Positions 35,727-45,001 are shown, numbered from the stretch's first letter. The stretch is 64,000 nt of DNA from Rhodosalinus halophilus (GCF_003298775.1 NZ_QNTQ01000001.1:310001-374000), one strand, 5' to 3'. Notes: generated from the letters alone by a model not told the origin. Made by a program: numbers and translations.

Positions 35727-36860
35727 ATGTCGGATCCGTTCGGGGCGGAACGCAGCAACCAGCCGGCCGATATCCAGCGGAGCAACGGCGCGAGGGCGAC
35801 CCAGGTGCTCGTCGTCGACGATGATCCGGATCTGTGCGAGGTGCTCGAGACAGCGCTCGTCAGCCTCGCGGGCTACGAGGTGCATGTGGCCTACGGCGCC
35901 CAGGACGCGCTGCACGCCATGGCGGATCAGACCGTGCCCTACGACGGCGTCTTCCTCGACATCCAGATGCCCGGCACGAACGGGATCGAGCTCTGCTCGA
36001 TCCTGCGGAGCACGCCCGGCTACGCCGATGTGCCGGTGATCATGCTCACCGCGATGACCGAACGACGCTACCTCCACGAGGCCTTCGCGAAGGGCGCGAG
36101 CGACTATATCTCCAAGCCCTTCGATCTGGCCGAGCTGCGGTTCCGGTTCGGCCGGGAACGCACGAAAGAGCAGCATCGCGCGATCCTGAAGGCGGAGTCG
36201 CCCGCGCCGGGCGAGTATCGCGTCCCGCACGCGCCCGACATCGTCCGCGAACTGGAGGATGCGGTCGCCGTGCAGAACGTGGACCGATGCATCAAGCGCG
36301 ACGCCTTCGAGGTTTTCGTTCAGCAGACCGCGGCGCGCTACAACGACAGCCTCTTCGTGCGCGCCACGAAGATCGCGCGGGTCTACGAGCTTTACTCCGG
36401 GCTCTCCGCCCGGGACTACCAGGCGACCGTCGAACGGATCGCGCGCACGCTTTCGGACGAGACGGCGGAAAGCTCGGACATTCTGACCCATTACGGCAAC
36501 GGCATCTTTCTGAGCCTGAGCGTGGGCCAAAGCGCCCTGCGGCGCGACCGGCTGGCAGAACGGCTGAAGACCTGCCCGGAGCTTTTCGCGCTCACCGCGC
36601 CGCCGCACAACCTGCGCCTGCTGGTCGGCCGGCAGATCCCGGTGTCGAGCAGGGTCACGTCCGAGGTGCACTTCGCACTCGAGCAAGCCATCGATGTCGC
36701 CGAGCAGGCGGAGGAGCGCAGGTTCGGCTGGCGCACCTACAAGGAGTGGTGGTCTGCGCGGAAATCGATGGGCCGGGAACAGCGCCGCGTCCAGCAGACC
36801 GCCTACGAGAGCCTCCTCGACGATTTCCTGAGAAAGGGGGTGCGGGGCCGGGAGCATTGA
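35727..36860 (+). CDS. Response regulator with degenerate GGDEF-like output domain, paired with a histidine kinase
   Basis: 377 residues, paralogous to the regulator at 32.9 kb: acidic pocket D31-D32-D33, phospho-acceptor D78 in FLDIQMPGTNG, MLTAM and SKPFD. In the output domain the GGDEF position reads THYGNGIFLSLSV near residue 253, again without catalytic residues. It may therefore act by protein contacts. ATG 35727 is preceded by AAGGGGG; TTG 35682 is possible but lacks a site. Its TGA overlaps the histidine kinase TTG start (TTGA, 36857-36860), so the two form one two-component pair. Confidence 0.87.
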   Translation: MSDPFGAERSNQPADIQRSNGARATQVLVVDDDPDLCEVLETALVSLAGYEVHVAYGAQDALHAMADQTVPYDGVFLDIQMPGTNGIELCSILRSTPGYADVPVIMLTAMTERRYLHEAFAKGASDYISKPFDLAELRFRFGRERTKEQHRAILKAESPAPGEYRVPHAPDIVRELEDAVAVQNVDRCIKRDAFEVFVQQTAARYNDSLFVRATKIARVYELYSGLSARDYQATVERIARTLSDETAESSDILTHYGNGIFLSLSVGQSALRRDRLAERLKTCPELFALTAPPHNLRLLVGRQIPVSSRVTSEVHFALEQAIDVAEQAEERRFGWRTYKEWWSARKSMGREQRRVQQTAYESLLDDFLRKGVRGREH

Positions 36861-38329
36861 CCGGCGTTCCACGCAACAGCACGCGAGCCGCGACGACTTT
36901 GGATCAGACCGAGACATGGCTGCCCCCGGACGAGGGTCCGAAGGAGGCGAGAGCGTCGGCGCCGTCGGGCGACCGGCCCGACTCGCGCGTCGCCTCCGCG
37001 AGCAACCGCCTGCTTCAGAACATGACGGATTACACCGCCATGACCTTCGCGCTGCTCTGGCAGCGGCAGGCGATCTTCCTCGCGGCGGCGATCCTGACGG
37101 CGTTCTTCTTCGACCCCATCAACGCCCTCATCTTCTACGTGGTGATCCTCCTGTGCGAGGTGCAGGATCTGATGATCGGCCGGCGGGTGAAGCGTCTGAA
37201 GCCGGGCGATCACGCGGCGATCGGGGTGTGCTTCATCTGGATCATGGTGAACACCATCCTGAGCGCCACGGCCATCAGCCTCTATTCGATTTCCGTCGCG
37301 CTCGAGCAGAGCACGGGGGGACATTTCACGCCCCTCTTCTTTCTCTTCGCCGCCGCGCTCTTCGCGGCGATGAACAATCATCAGGTTCTCTGGGCTCTCG
37401 TGATCAGGCTGACGATCTACGGGATATCGTTTCTTTTCATCGTGATAAGGGACATCTGGGTGGAACGGCCGGACCTTTCCTCGGAACTGTGGCTGCAGTT
37501 CTTCACAGTCATCTTCGTGATGTATTTCCTGATCGACTGCTCGATCGTCTTTCTCAAGCTCTACCGGCGGAACCTCGCGCATCTCGACCGCCTGCGCGAG
37601 GAGCACGAGCGGACCAAGGCGGCCTATATCGTCAAGTCGCAATTCGTCTCGACGGTGAGCCACGAGCTGCGCACGCCGCTGACCTCGATCAAGGGGTCGC
37701 TCGACCTGATCAATTCCGGGGCGCTGGGCCCCGTCCCCGAGAAGATGCGCAGCCTGCTCGAGATGGCGGGCAAGAACGGCCTGCGGCTGTCGAACCTCAT
37801 CGACGACGTGCTCGACCTGCAGAAGATCGAGGCCGGCGAGATGAAGTTCCGCTCCGAGGTCTTCGACCTGCGCACGCTGGTCGGCGAGGCCGTGGCGAGC
37901 AATCAGGGACTTTCGGAACGCTACCGGGTCACCATCGAGGAAGTGCCGCCAGGCGATGAGCCGCTCAACGTGATCGCCGACGAGGCGCGGCTGATGCAGG
38001 TGCTGTCGAACATGATCTCCAACGCCGCCAAGTTCTCTTCCGACGGCGGCACGGTCCGGGCCGGGTGCGCGCGGCGCGGCGACACGGCCCGGATCTACGT
38101 GCAGGACGACGGGATCGGCATCCCCGAACATGCGCGCGACAAGGTGTTCGAGCGCTTCTCGCAGGTGGATTCCTCCGACGAGCGCCATGTGGGCGGCACC
38201 GGGCTGGGCATGAACATCTCGAAGGAGATCGTCGAGCAGTTCGGCGGCGAGATCGACTTCGTCAGCGAGGTCGGCGTGGGCACGACCTTCTTCGTGGACC
38301 TGCCTTTGGCGGCCCGCGCCGCAGACTGA
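36857..38329 (+). CDS. Membrane-bound sensor histidine kinase
   Basis: 490 residues from TTG 36857 (ATG 37024 would remove 55). An N-terminal region of about five or six helices (residues 60-225) without a large periplasmic domain is followed by a HisKA domain with phospho-acceptor H269 in TVSHELRTPL and an HATPase domain with N box NMISNAAK, G1 DDGIGIP, F box FERFSQ and G2 GGTGLGMNIS. It is an orthodox kinase without a receiver. Sensing through membrane helices, as in MHYT- or MASE-type sensors, would fit a small hydrophobic or lipid-soluble signal such as an acyl-homoserine lactone; that is inference from its overlap with the regulator and nearness to luxI. Confidence 0.9.
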   Translation: MTGVPRNSTRAATTLDQTETWLPPDEGPKEARASAPSGDRPDSRVASASNRLLQNMTDYTAMTFALLWQRQAIFLAAAILTAFFFDPINALIFYVVILLCEVQDLMIGRRVKRLKPGDHAAIGVCFIWIMVNTILSATAISLYSISVALEQSTGGHFTPLFFLFAAALFAAMNNHQVLWALVIRLTIYGISFLFIVIRDIWVERPDLSSELWLQFFTVIFVMYFLIDCSIVFLKLYRRNLAHLDRLREEHERTKAAYIVKSQFVSTVSHELRTPLTSIKGSLDLINSGALGPVPEKMRSLLEMAGKNGLRLSNLIDDVLDLQKIEAGEMKFRSEVFDLRTLVGEAVASNQGLSERYRVTIEEVPPGDEPLNVIADEARLMQVLSNMISNAAKFSSDGGTVRAGCARRGDTARIYVQDDGIGIPEHARDKVFERFSQVDSSDERHVGGTGLGMNISKEIVEQFGGEIDFVSEVGVGTTFFVDLPLAARAAD

Positions 38330-38749
38330 GTCGCCCTCCCCCTTTCGCGCTTCGTCCGGCGGGACGCGGCGCCCCTCCTCCGGCCTCCGCCGCGGCCAGA
38401 CCGGCCGCCTGCGCCCTTGCGCCCCGCCTTTCGCGCCGGGCCGCCGGGCCGTCCGGCATCGCGCCGGACCGGCCTGCGGCGCGGCGCGCGTGCATCACAC
38501 AACCATTGGATGTATCCTGCCCCAAGTTTCTCTGGCCGTGCCGGATGAAATTTGCCATAAATGTGGAAAAATACGGGCAGGTTCATGAAACATACGAAGG
38601 CGTCGGGCTTGACCCGCGCGGCATCAGCAGGGTTCCCCGAGCTGGTCCCGGCCTCCGGAAAGACCACGACGCGCGCCGCAGAGCGCCGGACGCCGGGGCG
38701 TGCCGCGGCCGACTCCGCCGCGCGCACCGGCTCCATCAGGTCCACGGCG
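38330..38749. promoter_or_regulatory. Region between the histidine kinase and luxI
   Basis: 420 bp if luxI starts at 38750. The first 190 bp are GC-rich and empty. From 38500 to 38600 the sequence is AT-rich (for instance AAATTTGCCATAAATG) and probably holds the luxI promoter. The luxI frame stays open back to ATG 38561 and ATG 38585, so the last part may instead encode a 55-63 residue extension. No lux-box dyad was found. Confidence 0.4.
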
Positions 38750-39382
38750 ATGTCCTTCGCCGACATGCACATGCATGGCGATCTTCTGGTGAAGTATCTC
38801 AGAGCCCGCCGCGCCATCTTCATCGACCGGTTGCACTGGAACGTCGCCCAGGCGGACGGGATGGAATTCGACCAGTACGACACGCCCTTCTGCCGTTGGA
38901 TCGTCCTGCACGAGTTCGGCGACGTCCTTGCGGGGGTCCGCCTGCTCCCGACGACGGCGCAATGCGGTGTCTACAGCTACATGCTGCGCGACGCGCAGCG
39001 GGGATTGCTGCCGGACCTGCCGACCGACGTGCTGTTCTTCGAAGCCCCCGTGGACCCTCTGGTCTGGGAGGCCTCGCGCTTCTTCATAACCGATTTGGTG
39101 CCGTCCGCACGCCGCCCGCTCCTGCAGAGCCTGCTGTTCGAAAGCATGAGTCTGACGGCCAGACGCCACGGCGCGCGCCACATCCTGGGGATCGTTCCCT
39201 CCGTGTGGTCGCGGTGGGCCCGGCGGCTGGGCGCGGACGCCACGCCGATCGGCGCACGCTTCTCCATCGAGGGCGCGTCGAGCCAGTCGGTGCTGTTCAG
39301 CGTCGACGACTTCCTGCTCGACACGCCGTCCCGCGAGCCGTCGGAAAGGCTCCTGCCGCACCGCGGTCGCGCAGCGGCCTGA
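38750..39382 (+). CDS. Acyl-homoserine-lactone synthase (LuxI family)
   Basis: 210 residues from ATG 38750, the usual LuxI length. All invariant residues can be placed: R20/R21, F24 and W30 in RARRAIFIDRLHW, D41 and D44 in EFDQYDTP, R64 in AGVRLLP, and E107 and R110 in WEASRFF. The enzyme joins an acyl chain from acyl-ACP (or acyl-CoA) to S-adenosylmethionine to make an N-acyl-homoserine lactone. No luxR gene is next to it; a histidine kinase and response regulator lie just upstream. Upstream in-frame ATGs at 38561 and 38585 would add a low-complexity Ala/Arg extension. Confidence 0.9.
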   Translation: MSFADMHMHGDLLVKYLRARRAIFIDRLHWNVAQADGMEFDQYDTPFCRWIVLHEFGDVLAGVRLLPTTAQCGVYSYMLRDAQRGLLPDLPTDVLFFEAPVDPLVWEASRFFITDLVPSARRPLLQSLLFESMSLTARRHGARHILGIVPSVWSRWARRLGADATPIGARFSIEGASSQSVLFSVDDFLLDTPSREPSERLLPHRGRAAA

Positions 39383-39508
39383 CAAGGCGTCTCCCGCCCG
39401 CGGATCAGATCATGGGCGGCTTTCGATCAGGCAGCGACGCCAGGGAGCTTCCAGCCGACTGCGCGGCGCATGTTGCCGTCTCGGCTCACGGCCGTCACAT
39501 GATCGGAA

Positions 39509-39584
39509 TGGTGCCGAGGGACGGAATCGAACCGCCGACACGACGATTTTCAGTCGTCTGCTCTACCAACTGAGCTACCTCGGC
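39509..39584 (-). tRNA. tRNA-Phe (GAA)
   Basis: Cloverleaf on the minus strand: acceptor GCCGAGG pairing near the CCA-bearing 3' end, anticodon loop CTGAAAA giving GAA, T-loop GTTCGATTC, encoded CCA. It closes the accessory-looking region that begins at tRNA-Ala. Confidence 0.97.
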
Positions 39585-39726
39585 CTCGCCGCGCGGTCTT
39601 AGTCGAGCCTCCGGGGGGTGTCAACGCCGATCGACGGGAGCGGTGCCGCGACGTCATGGAGGGGAACGCAAGGGCGCATCGCCGGGTTGGTCGCCCGTCC
39701 CCGGACCGAAGAAGAGGCACGGTCGC

Positions 39727-40638
39727 ATGGCAGGCCAGGTCGCCCTCATCGTCAATCCAGCCGCCGGCGACGACACTGCCGGCGAGAGCCGCGCCGACTG
39801 GCTCGCGCGGCTTTTCCGGCGGGTCGGCCTCCGCCCCGAGATCCGGCGCGTGGGTGCGAAGCAGACGCCCGGCGACGTCGCGCGCGAGGCGCTCGCCGCC
39901 GGCGTGGGCAGCATCGTGGCCGCGGGCGGCGACGGCACGGTCTCCTCGGTGGCCGACGCGGTCTGCGCGCATCGGCCGGGCGTGCCGCTGGGCGTGGTGC
40001 CGCTGGGCACCTTCAACTACTTCGCGCGCGGCCTCGGTCTTCCCCAGACGCCGGAGGCGGCCGTGGAGGCGATCGCCGCCGGCGCCACGCGCGAGGTCCG
40101 GCCCGGCATCGTCAACGGACGGGTCTTTCTCAACAACATGAGCCTCGGCCTCTACCCCTCGATCCTCGAGCGGCGCGAGGGCGTCTATGCGCGCTGGGGC
40201 CGCTCCAGGCCCGCGGCCTACTGGTCGGTACTCCTGGCGCTGGCCGGCATGCAACGGCCGATGCGGCTGTCGCTCACGCTCGACGGGCGGACGCGGCGCC
40301 TGCGCACGCCGCTTCTCTTCGTCGCCCGCTCGGCCTTCCAGCTCGATACCTACAACCTCGAAGGGGCACGCGCCGTCCGCGAGGGCGGTCTCGCCGTCTT
40401 CGCCGCGCGCGGACGCCGACGGCGCGATCTGGTGCGCGCGGCCTGGGGCCTCGCCCGCGGCAAGGCGCGGCGCGGCGAGGACTTCGCGCTGGGCACCGGG
40501 CGGCGCATCGAGATCGACACGGGGCGCGCGCGCGGGCTGGTCGCGCGCGACGGCGAGCGCGAGTGGATGCACATGCCGCTCCGCGTCACCACGGCCGAGC
40601 GCCCGCTCCGCGTGATCGTGCCGGCGGAGGGGAGATGA
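39727..40638 (+). CDS. Diacylglycerol/lipid kinase family protein (YegS/LCB5-like)
   Basis: 303 residues. The DAGK catalytic domain starts at residue 1 (VALIVNPAAGDD) and has the nucleotide-binding GGDGTVSSVADAV near residue 75 and PLGTFNYFARGLGLP, the family's substrate-side loop. Enzymes of this fold phosphorylate lipid hydroxyls such as diacylglycerol or phosphatidylglycerol on the cytoplasmic membrane face. ATG 39727 has AAGAGG upstream; the longer frame to 39643 adds non-conserved sequence. Its stop overlaps the next gene (ATGA), pairing a lipid kinase with a phosphoesterase. Confidence 0.88.
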   Translation: MAGQVALIVNPAAGDDTAGESRADWLARLFRRVGLRPEIRRVGAKQTPGDVAREALAAGVGSIVAAGGDGTVSSVADAVCAHRPGVPLGVVPLGTFNYFARGLGLPQTPEAAVEAIAAGATREVRPGIVNGRVFLNNMSLGLYPSILERREGVYARWGRSRPAAYWSVLLALAGMQRPMRLSLTLDGRTRRLRTPLLFVARSAFQLDTYNLEGARAVREGGLAVFAARGRRRRDLVRAAWGLARGKARRGEDFALGTGRRIEIDTGRARGLVARDGEREWMHMPLRVTTAERPLRVIVPAEGR

Positions 40639-41444
40639 GGCGCATCGTGCACATCTCCGACCTGCACTTCGGGCGCGAGTCGCCCGAGCTTCTCGCGCCG
40701 CTGCTGGACGCGATCGAGGCCGCCCGGCCCGACCTGATCGCCGTGACCGGCGATCTCACGCAGCGCGCGCGGCCCGCGCAGTTCCGCGCGGCGGCCGAAT
40801 TCCTCGCCGCGCTGCCGGCGCCCACGCTCTGCGTGCCCGGCAACCACGACATCCCCCTCGACCGGCCGGACCTGCGGTTTTCCCGGCCCTTCGCGCGCTA
40901 CCGGCGCCATCTCTCGCCGGATCTGGCGCCGGTCTGGTCGGACGAGGCGCTCTCGGTGCAGGGCTTCAACACGGCCGATCCCTTCGCCTGGCAGCGCGGC
41001 CGCGTGCGCCGCCGGCAGCTTCGCCGCGCCTGCGCCGATTTCAGGGAGTCCGGCCGCGCGAACGTCGTGCTGGCCCATCACCCCTTCGAGGATCTTCCGG
41101 GCAGCGGCAAGACGCTGATGAAGCACGCCCGCGCCATGCTGGAGTCGCTCGCGGAGTGCGGCACGGATCTGATCCTGTCGGGCCATCTCCATCGCTGGCG
41201 CGCCGAGCCTTTCGTGGAGCGCAAGGGCGGCACACGCATCCTTCAGGTGCATGTGGGCACCGGCGTCTCCACGCGACACCGCGGCCAGGGCAACGACTTC
41301 GCCGTGCTCGCGGTCGAGCGCGAACGGATCGTGGTGACGCGCATGCTGGCGCAGGGCGCCCGCTTCGCCCCGGCAGGCAGCCACGGCTTCACGCGGCGGC
41401 CGGACGGCTGGCGGCGCTGCGCGAGCTCCGGCGACAGCCGCTGA
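40635..41444 (+). CDS. Calcineurin-like metallophosphoesterase
   Basis: 269 residues with the full set of metal motifs: ISDLHFG (D9, H11), VTGDLTQ, PGNHDIP and LSGHLHRW. The fold hydrolyses phosphomonoesters or diesters (cyclic nucleotides, UDP-diacylglucosamine, DNA) and the substrate is undetermined; the sequence is closest to the CpdA/3',5'-cAMP phosphodiesterase branch. Translationally coupled to the lipid kinase, so a phospholipid or nucleotide product of that pathway is possible. Confidence 0.88.
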   Translation: MRRIVHISDLHFGRESPELLAPLLDAIEAARPDLIAVTGDLTQRARPAQFRAAAEFLAALPAPTLCVPGNHDIPLDRPDLRFSRPFARYRRHLSPDLAPVWSDEALSVQGFNTADPFAWQRGRVRRRQLRRACADFRESGRANVVLAHHPFEDLPGSGKTLMKHARAMLESLAECGTDLILSGHLHRWRAEPFVERKGGTRILQVHVGTGVSTRHRGQGNDFAVLAVERERIVVTRMLAQGARFAPAGSHGFTRRPDGWRRCASSGDSR

Positions 41445-41481
41445 GCGATCCGCCTCATGCGATCCGTCCGGCGAAGAGCGG

Positions 41482-41558
<77 letters not shown>

Positions 41559-41662
41559 CTCGCCTTGGGCGTATAGGCAAAAGCCGGCGTATCTGCAAAC
41601 CGAAACTGCGCCCTTGCCGCCTGCCGGCCACGTCCCTTAACTGCGCCGGAGGTCATCGGAGC

Positions 41663-43177
41663 ATGTCCATGCGGTCCACCCCCCTGCCCCTTCTGGTCGC
41701 GATTCAGGGCGGCGTCTCGGCGGCGAGTCTGGTGGTCGAGATCGTCGCGGGGCGGATGCTCGCGCCCTATGTGGGCATGTCGCTCTATACCTGGACCGCG
41801 GTGATCGCCGTGGTGCTGGCCGGATTCTCCGCGGGCCACTGGTGGGGCGGCCGGATCGCCGCGCGCCCGGCCGACGCCGCGTTGCGGGCGACGGGCTGGG
41901 CGCTGCTGGCCGCGGCGGCCACGACCGGCGGCGCGGCGGCGCTTCTTCGCCTCGTGGCCGACCCGGTACTCGCGCTCGCGGGCCATCCGGTCGCCGGAAT
42001 CACGGCGCTCTGCACCGCCGTTTTCTTCCTGCCGTCGCTCTTCGCGGGGATACCTGCCCCCGTGCTCGCGCAGATCGCCATCGCGCGCGACGCCGCGCGT
42101 TCCGGCCCCGCCCTGGGCGCGATGTTCGCCGCGGGCGCGGTCGGCGCGATCGCCGGCACCCTGCTCGCGGGCTTCCTCTTCATCTCCTGGCTGGGCAGCG
42201 CGCTCACGCTCGCGGTGGTCACCGCCTTCTACCTGGCGGCGGGCGGGCTCTGCCTCTGGCTGGCGGGCGGGCGCGGGCGCGCCCTCGGGGCCGGCGTCGC
42301 GGCCGCCGCCGTGGGACTCGCCGCGCTCGGCGTCACGCGCGCGAGCGTCTGCGACACCGAAAGCCAGTACTTCTGCATCCGGACGGTGGACATCGCCGCC
42401 GATCCCGACCGTCCGGTGAACCTCATGGTGCTCGACCATCTCGCCCACGGGATATCGGCGCGCGACGCGCCGCGGGTGATGTTCACCGATCACACCGCCA
42501 TGCTGGAGGCTCTGCCGCGCGCGCGCATGGGCGAGCGGCCCTTCTCGGCCTTCTTCATCGGCGGCGGCTCCTTCTCGGTCCCGCGTGCCTGGGCCCACCG
42601 GGGCATCGGGCCGCTCACGGTGGCCGAGATCGACCCGGCCGTGACCGCCACTGCCGCGCGCGACTTCTGGTTCGACCCGGAGAGCGCCGAGGTGCTGGCC
42701 ACGGACGCGCGCCGCGCCCTGCGTGCAAGCCCCAGGCGCTACGACGTCATCCTCGGCGACGCCTTCACCGACATCGCCGTGCCCGCCCATCTCGTCACCC
42801 GCGAGTTCTTCGAACTCGTGCGCGCTCGGCTCGCGCCGGGCGGCGTGTTCGCCATGAACGTCGTGGATTTCGAGCACCGGCTCGAGGCGCTGGCGGCGCT
42901 GGTCGCCACGCTGCGCGAGGTGTTTCCGGCCGTCGAGGTCTGGACGGCCGCAGCCGAACCGCCGCCGCGCGCGCGGCTGGTCTTCGTGATCCTCGCGGGC
43001 GAGGCGCGCAGTCCCTTCGGCCGGATCGTGGCGCGCAGCCCGGCGCCCACCACCTACGCGGCGCTGTCGGAGGACTACCTCGACATTCTGCTCGCGGCCA
43101 AGGACCCGGTCGTGCTTACCGACGACTACGCGCCGATCGACCGGCTGGTCGGCCACGACCCGGACACACGCGGCTGA
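41663..43177 (+). CDS. Membrane-anchored spermidine-synthase-like protein
   Basis: 504 residues. The N-terminal 220 residues contain about six membrane helices of the MFS-like type seen in fused spermidine synthases (start GGVSAASLVVEIVAGRMLAPYVG). The C-terminal half is a Rossmann methyltransferase-like domain with FFIGGGSFSVPR, the acidic VAEIDPAV and TDARRAL, ending with DDYAPIDRL. These fusions are common in bacteria; most lack proof of polyamine synthesis, and this one has no speD or amine partner nearby. ATG 41663 was taken; ATG 41669 also fits. Confidence 0.85.
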   Translation: MSMRSTPLPLLVAIQGGVSAASLVVEIVAGRMLAPYVGMSLYTWTAVIAVVLAGFSAGHWWGGRIAARPADAALRATGWALLAAAATTGGAAALLRLVADPVLALAGHPVAGITALCTAVFFLPSLFAGIPAPVLAQIAIARDAARSGPALGAMFAAGAVGAIAGTLLAGFLFISWLGSALTLAVVTAFYLAAGGLCLWLAGGRGRALGAGVAAAAVGLAALGVTRASVCDTESQYFCIRTVDIAADPDRPVNLMVLDHLAHGISARDAPRVMFTDHTAMLEALPRARMGERPFSAFFIGGGSFSVPRAWAHRGIGPLTVAEIDPAVTATAARDFWFDPESAEVLATDARRALRASPRRYDVILGDAFTDIAVPAHLVTREFFELVRARLAPGGVFAMNVVDFEHRLEALAALVATLREVFPAVEVWTAAAEPPPRARLVFVILAGEARSPFGRIVARSPAPTTYAALSEDYLDILLAAKDPVVLTDDYAPIDRLVGHDPDTRG

Positions 43178-43180
43178 GGG

Positions 43181-44401
43181 TCAGGCGAAGAGCTCGTGCG
43201 CGAGCTCGAGCGCATCCACCAGCGCATCGACCTCGGCCTCGGTATTGTAGAGCGCGAAGCTCGCCCGGCAGGTGGCCGGCGTGCCGAGGTGATCCATCAG
43301 CGGGCCGGCACAGTGATGGCCCGCGCGCACCGCGACGCCCTTCTTGTCGAGGATGGTCGAGATGTCGTGCGCATGCGCCGCGCCCTGCATGGTGAAGGAG
43401 AAGATCGCCGCCTTGTCCGGCGTCGTGCCCTGCAGGTTGAGCCAGTTGAGCCCGCCCAGCCGGTCCACCGCGTAGTCGCGCAGCCTGTCCTCATGCGCGG
43501 CCACGGCCTCCATGCCCAGATCCATCAGCCACTCGAGCGCGACGCCCAACCCGATCTGCTGCACGATGCCGGGCGTGCCCGCCTCGAACTTCATCGGCGG
43601 ATCGGCATAGGTCACGCTGTCCTTGTGCACCTCGCGGATCATGTCGCCGCCGCCGATGAAGGGGCGCATCTCGTCCATCCGCTCGCGCGCGATCCAGATC
43701 GCGCCGGAGCCCGAAGGGCCGTAGAGCTTGTGCCCGGTGATGGCGTAGAAGTCGCAGCCGAGCTCGGCCAGGTTCACCGGCATGTGAACGGCGCCCTGGC
43801 TGCCGTCCACAAGCACCGGCACGCCCTTCTCGCGGGCGCCCGCGCAGATCGCCGCGACGTCCACCTTGGTGCCCAGCACGTTCGACAGATGCGTGACGGC
43901 CACCAGCTTCGTCCTCGGCCCGATCGCGTCGATCACCGCCTGCGGATCGAGCGCGCCGGTGGCGTCCACGTCCACCCATTTCAGCACCGCGCCGTGGCGC
44001 TCGCGCAGGAAGTGCCACGGCACGATGTTGGCGTGATGCTCCATCACCGAGAGCACGATCTCGTCGCCCGGCTCGATCCGCGGCATGGCCCAGCCATAGG
44101 CCACGAGGTTGATCCCCTCGGTGGTGCCCGAGGTCATCACGATCTCGTCCTCCGAAGGGGCGCCGAGAAAGCGGGCAATTGTCCCGCGCACGGCCTCGTA
44201 TTTCTCGGTGGCGAGGTTCGAGAGATAGTGCAGGCCCCGGTGCACGTTGGCGTATTCCTGGGCGTAGGCCTGCGTCACCGCGTCGATCACGCACTGCGGC
44301 TTCTGCGCCGAGGCACCGTTGTCGAGATAGACGAGCGGCTTGCCGTTCACCTCCCGCGAGAGGATCGGAAATTCCGCCCGGATGGCCTTCACGTCGTACA
44401 T
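43181..44401 (-). CDS. sufS: Cysteine desulfurase SufS
   Basis: 406-aa class II cysteine desulfurase. PLP lysine in AITGHKLYGPSG, His in MEHHANIVPW, and the catalytic cysteine in the short ATCRASFALYNTEAEVD segment characteristic of SufS. It removes sulfur from cysteine and passes it to a SufE- or SufU-type carrier and then to SufBCD. It is the last gene of the minus-strand suf cluster, 21 bp after a Yip1-like gene; sufE, sufA and sufT homologues do not follow and must be elsewhere or absent. Confidence 0.94.
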   Translation of the reverse strand: MYDVKAIRAEFPILSREVNGKPLVYLDNGASAQKPQCVIDAVTQAYAQEYANVHRGLHYLSNLATEKYEAVRGTIARFLGAPSEDEIVMTSGTTEGINLVAYGWAMPRIEPGDEIVLSVMEHHANIVPWHFLRERHGAVLKWVDVDATGALDPQAVIDAIGPRTKLVAVTHLSNVLGTKVDVAAICAGAREKGVPVLVDGSQGAVHMPVNLAELGCDFYAITGHKLYGPSGSGAIWIARERMDEMRPFIGGGDMIREVHKDSVTYADPPMKFEAGTPGIVQQIGLGVALEWLMDLGMEAVAAHEDRLRDYAVDRLGGLNWLNLQGTTPDKAAIFSFTMQGAAHAHDISTILDKKGVAVRAGHHCAGPLMDHLGTPATCRASFALYNTEAEVDALVDALELAHELFA

Positions 44402-44422
44402 CGCGTCTTTCCCTTGCCTGCC

Positions 44423-45001
44423 TCACGCCGGAACTAGCGCGCCGCCGAACAGCGTCACGAGCAGCGTGAGACCCAGCGCCATCGCAAGCACGCTGAGCGC
44501 GATCGCGCCCAGCGACTTCAGAAGGCTTTCGTAACCATGTGCCACATCGACGAAATTGAGCAGTATCCAGAAGCCGATCACCGCCGCCGCCAGCACCACC
44601 AGCGACGAGAGCACCGGGCTGAGCGGCACCAGCACCAGAAGCGCCGCCTGCACCGCGAGGCGCAGCGCCTGAAGCCAGACCAGCAACACCATGATGTCGG
44701 CCAGCCCCGCCTCGCCCCCCAGCGTGCGGCCGACGTACCAGAGCGCGTAGATCGTCCCCACCAGTCCCGCGCCGAGGAAGAGCGCGAAGGGCACCGGCGC
44801 GATCGTCGGCACGGCCAGATCCGCAGGGGGCGGCGAGATCACGTTGGACAGGCTGTAGACGCCCGCGTTGAGCACGACCACCAGCGCGAGCGCCGTCCAG
44901 AGCGCGTTCATCGGCAGGTTCAGCCCGATGAGCTGGCGCGCCGCCTCGCGCGGGTTGCGGATCGTTTCGATGGCCAACTGCCCGAGCGCCGCGGTCGTCA
45001 T
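44423..45001 (-). CDS. Yip1-family membrane protein
   Basis: 192 residues with five predicted helices and a short N-terminal amphipathic part (IETIRNPREAARQLIGLNLP), matching the bacterial YIP1 pattern in which NPREA precedes the first helix. Function unknown; the family is involved in vesicle traffic in eukaryotes but has no defined role in bacteria. The start overlaps the stop of the second Yip1 gene (ATGA, 44998-45001), and the pair sits within the suf operon as a conserved passenger in Rhodobacterales as far as I recall. Confidence 0.78.
   Translation of the reverse strand: MTTAALGQLAIETIRNPREAARQLIGLNLPMNALWTALALVVVLNAGVYSLSNVISPPPADLAVPTIAPVPFALFLGAGLVGTIYALWYVGRTLGGEAGLADIMVLLVWLQALRLAVQAALLVLVPLSPVLSSLVVLAAAVIGFWILLNFVDVAHGYESLLKSLGAIALSVLAMALGLTLLVTLFGGALVPA

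Noticed and set aside
38561-38749. N-terminal extension of LuxI
   Set aside because: The frame is open from ATG 38561, but the residues are low-complexity Ala/Arg/Thr and the family start and length fit ATG 38750; an open frame is weak evidence in such GC-rich DNA.
38480-38750. lux box upstream of luxI
   Set aside because: No dyad of CTGT/ACAG or ACCTG/CAGGT type with suitable spacing was found by eye.
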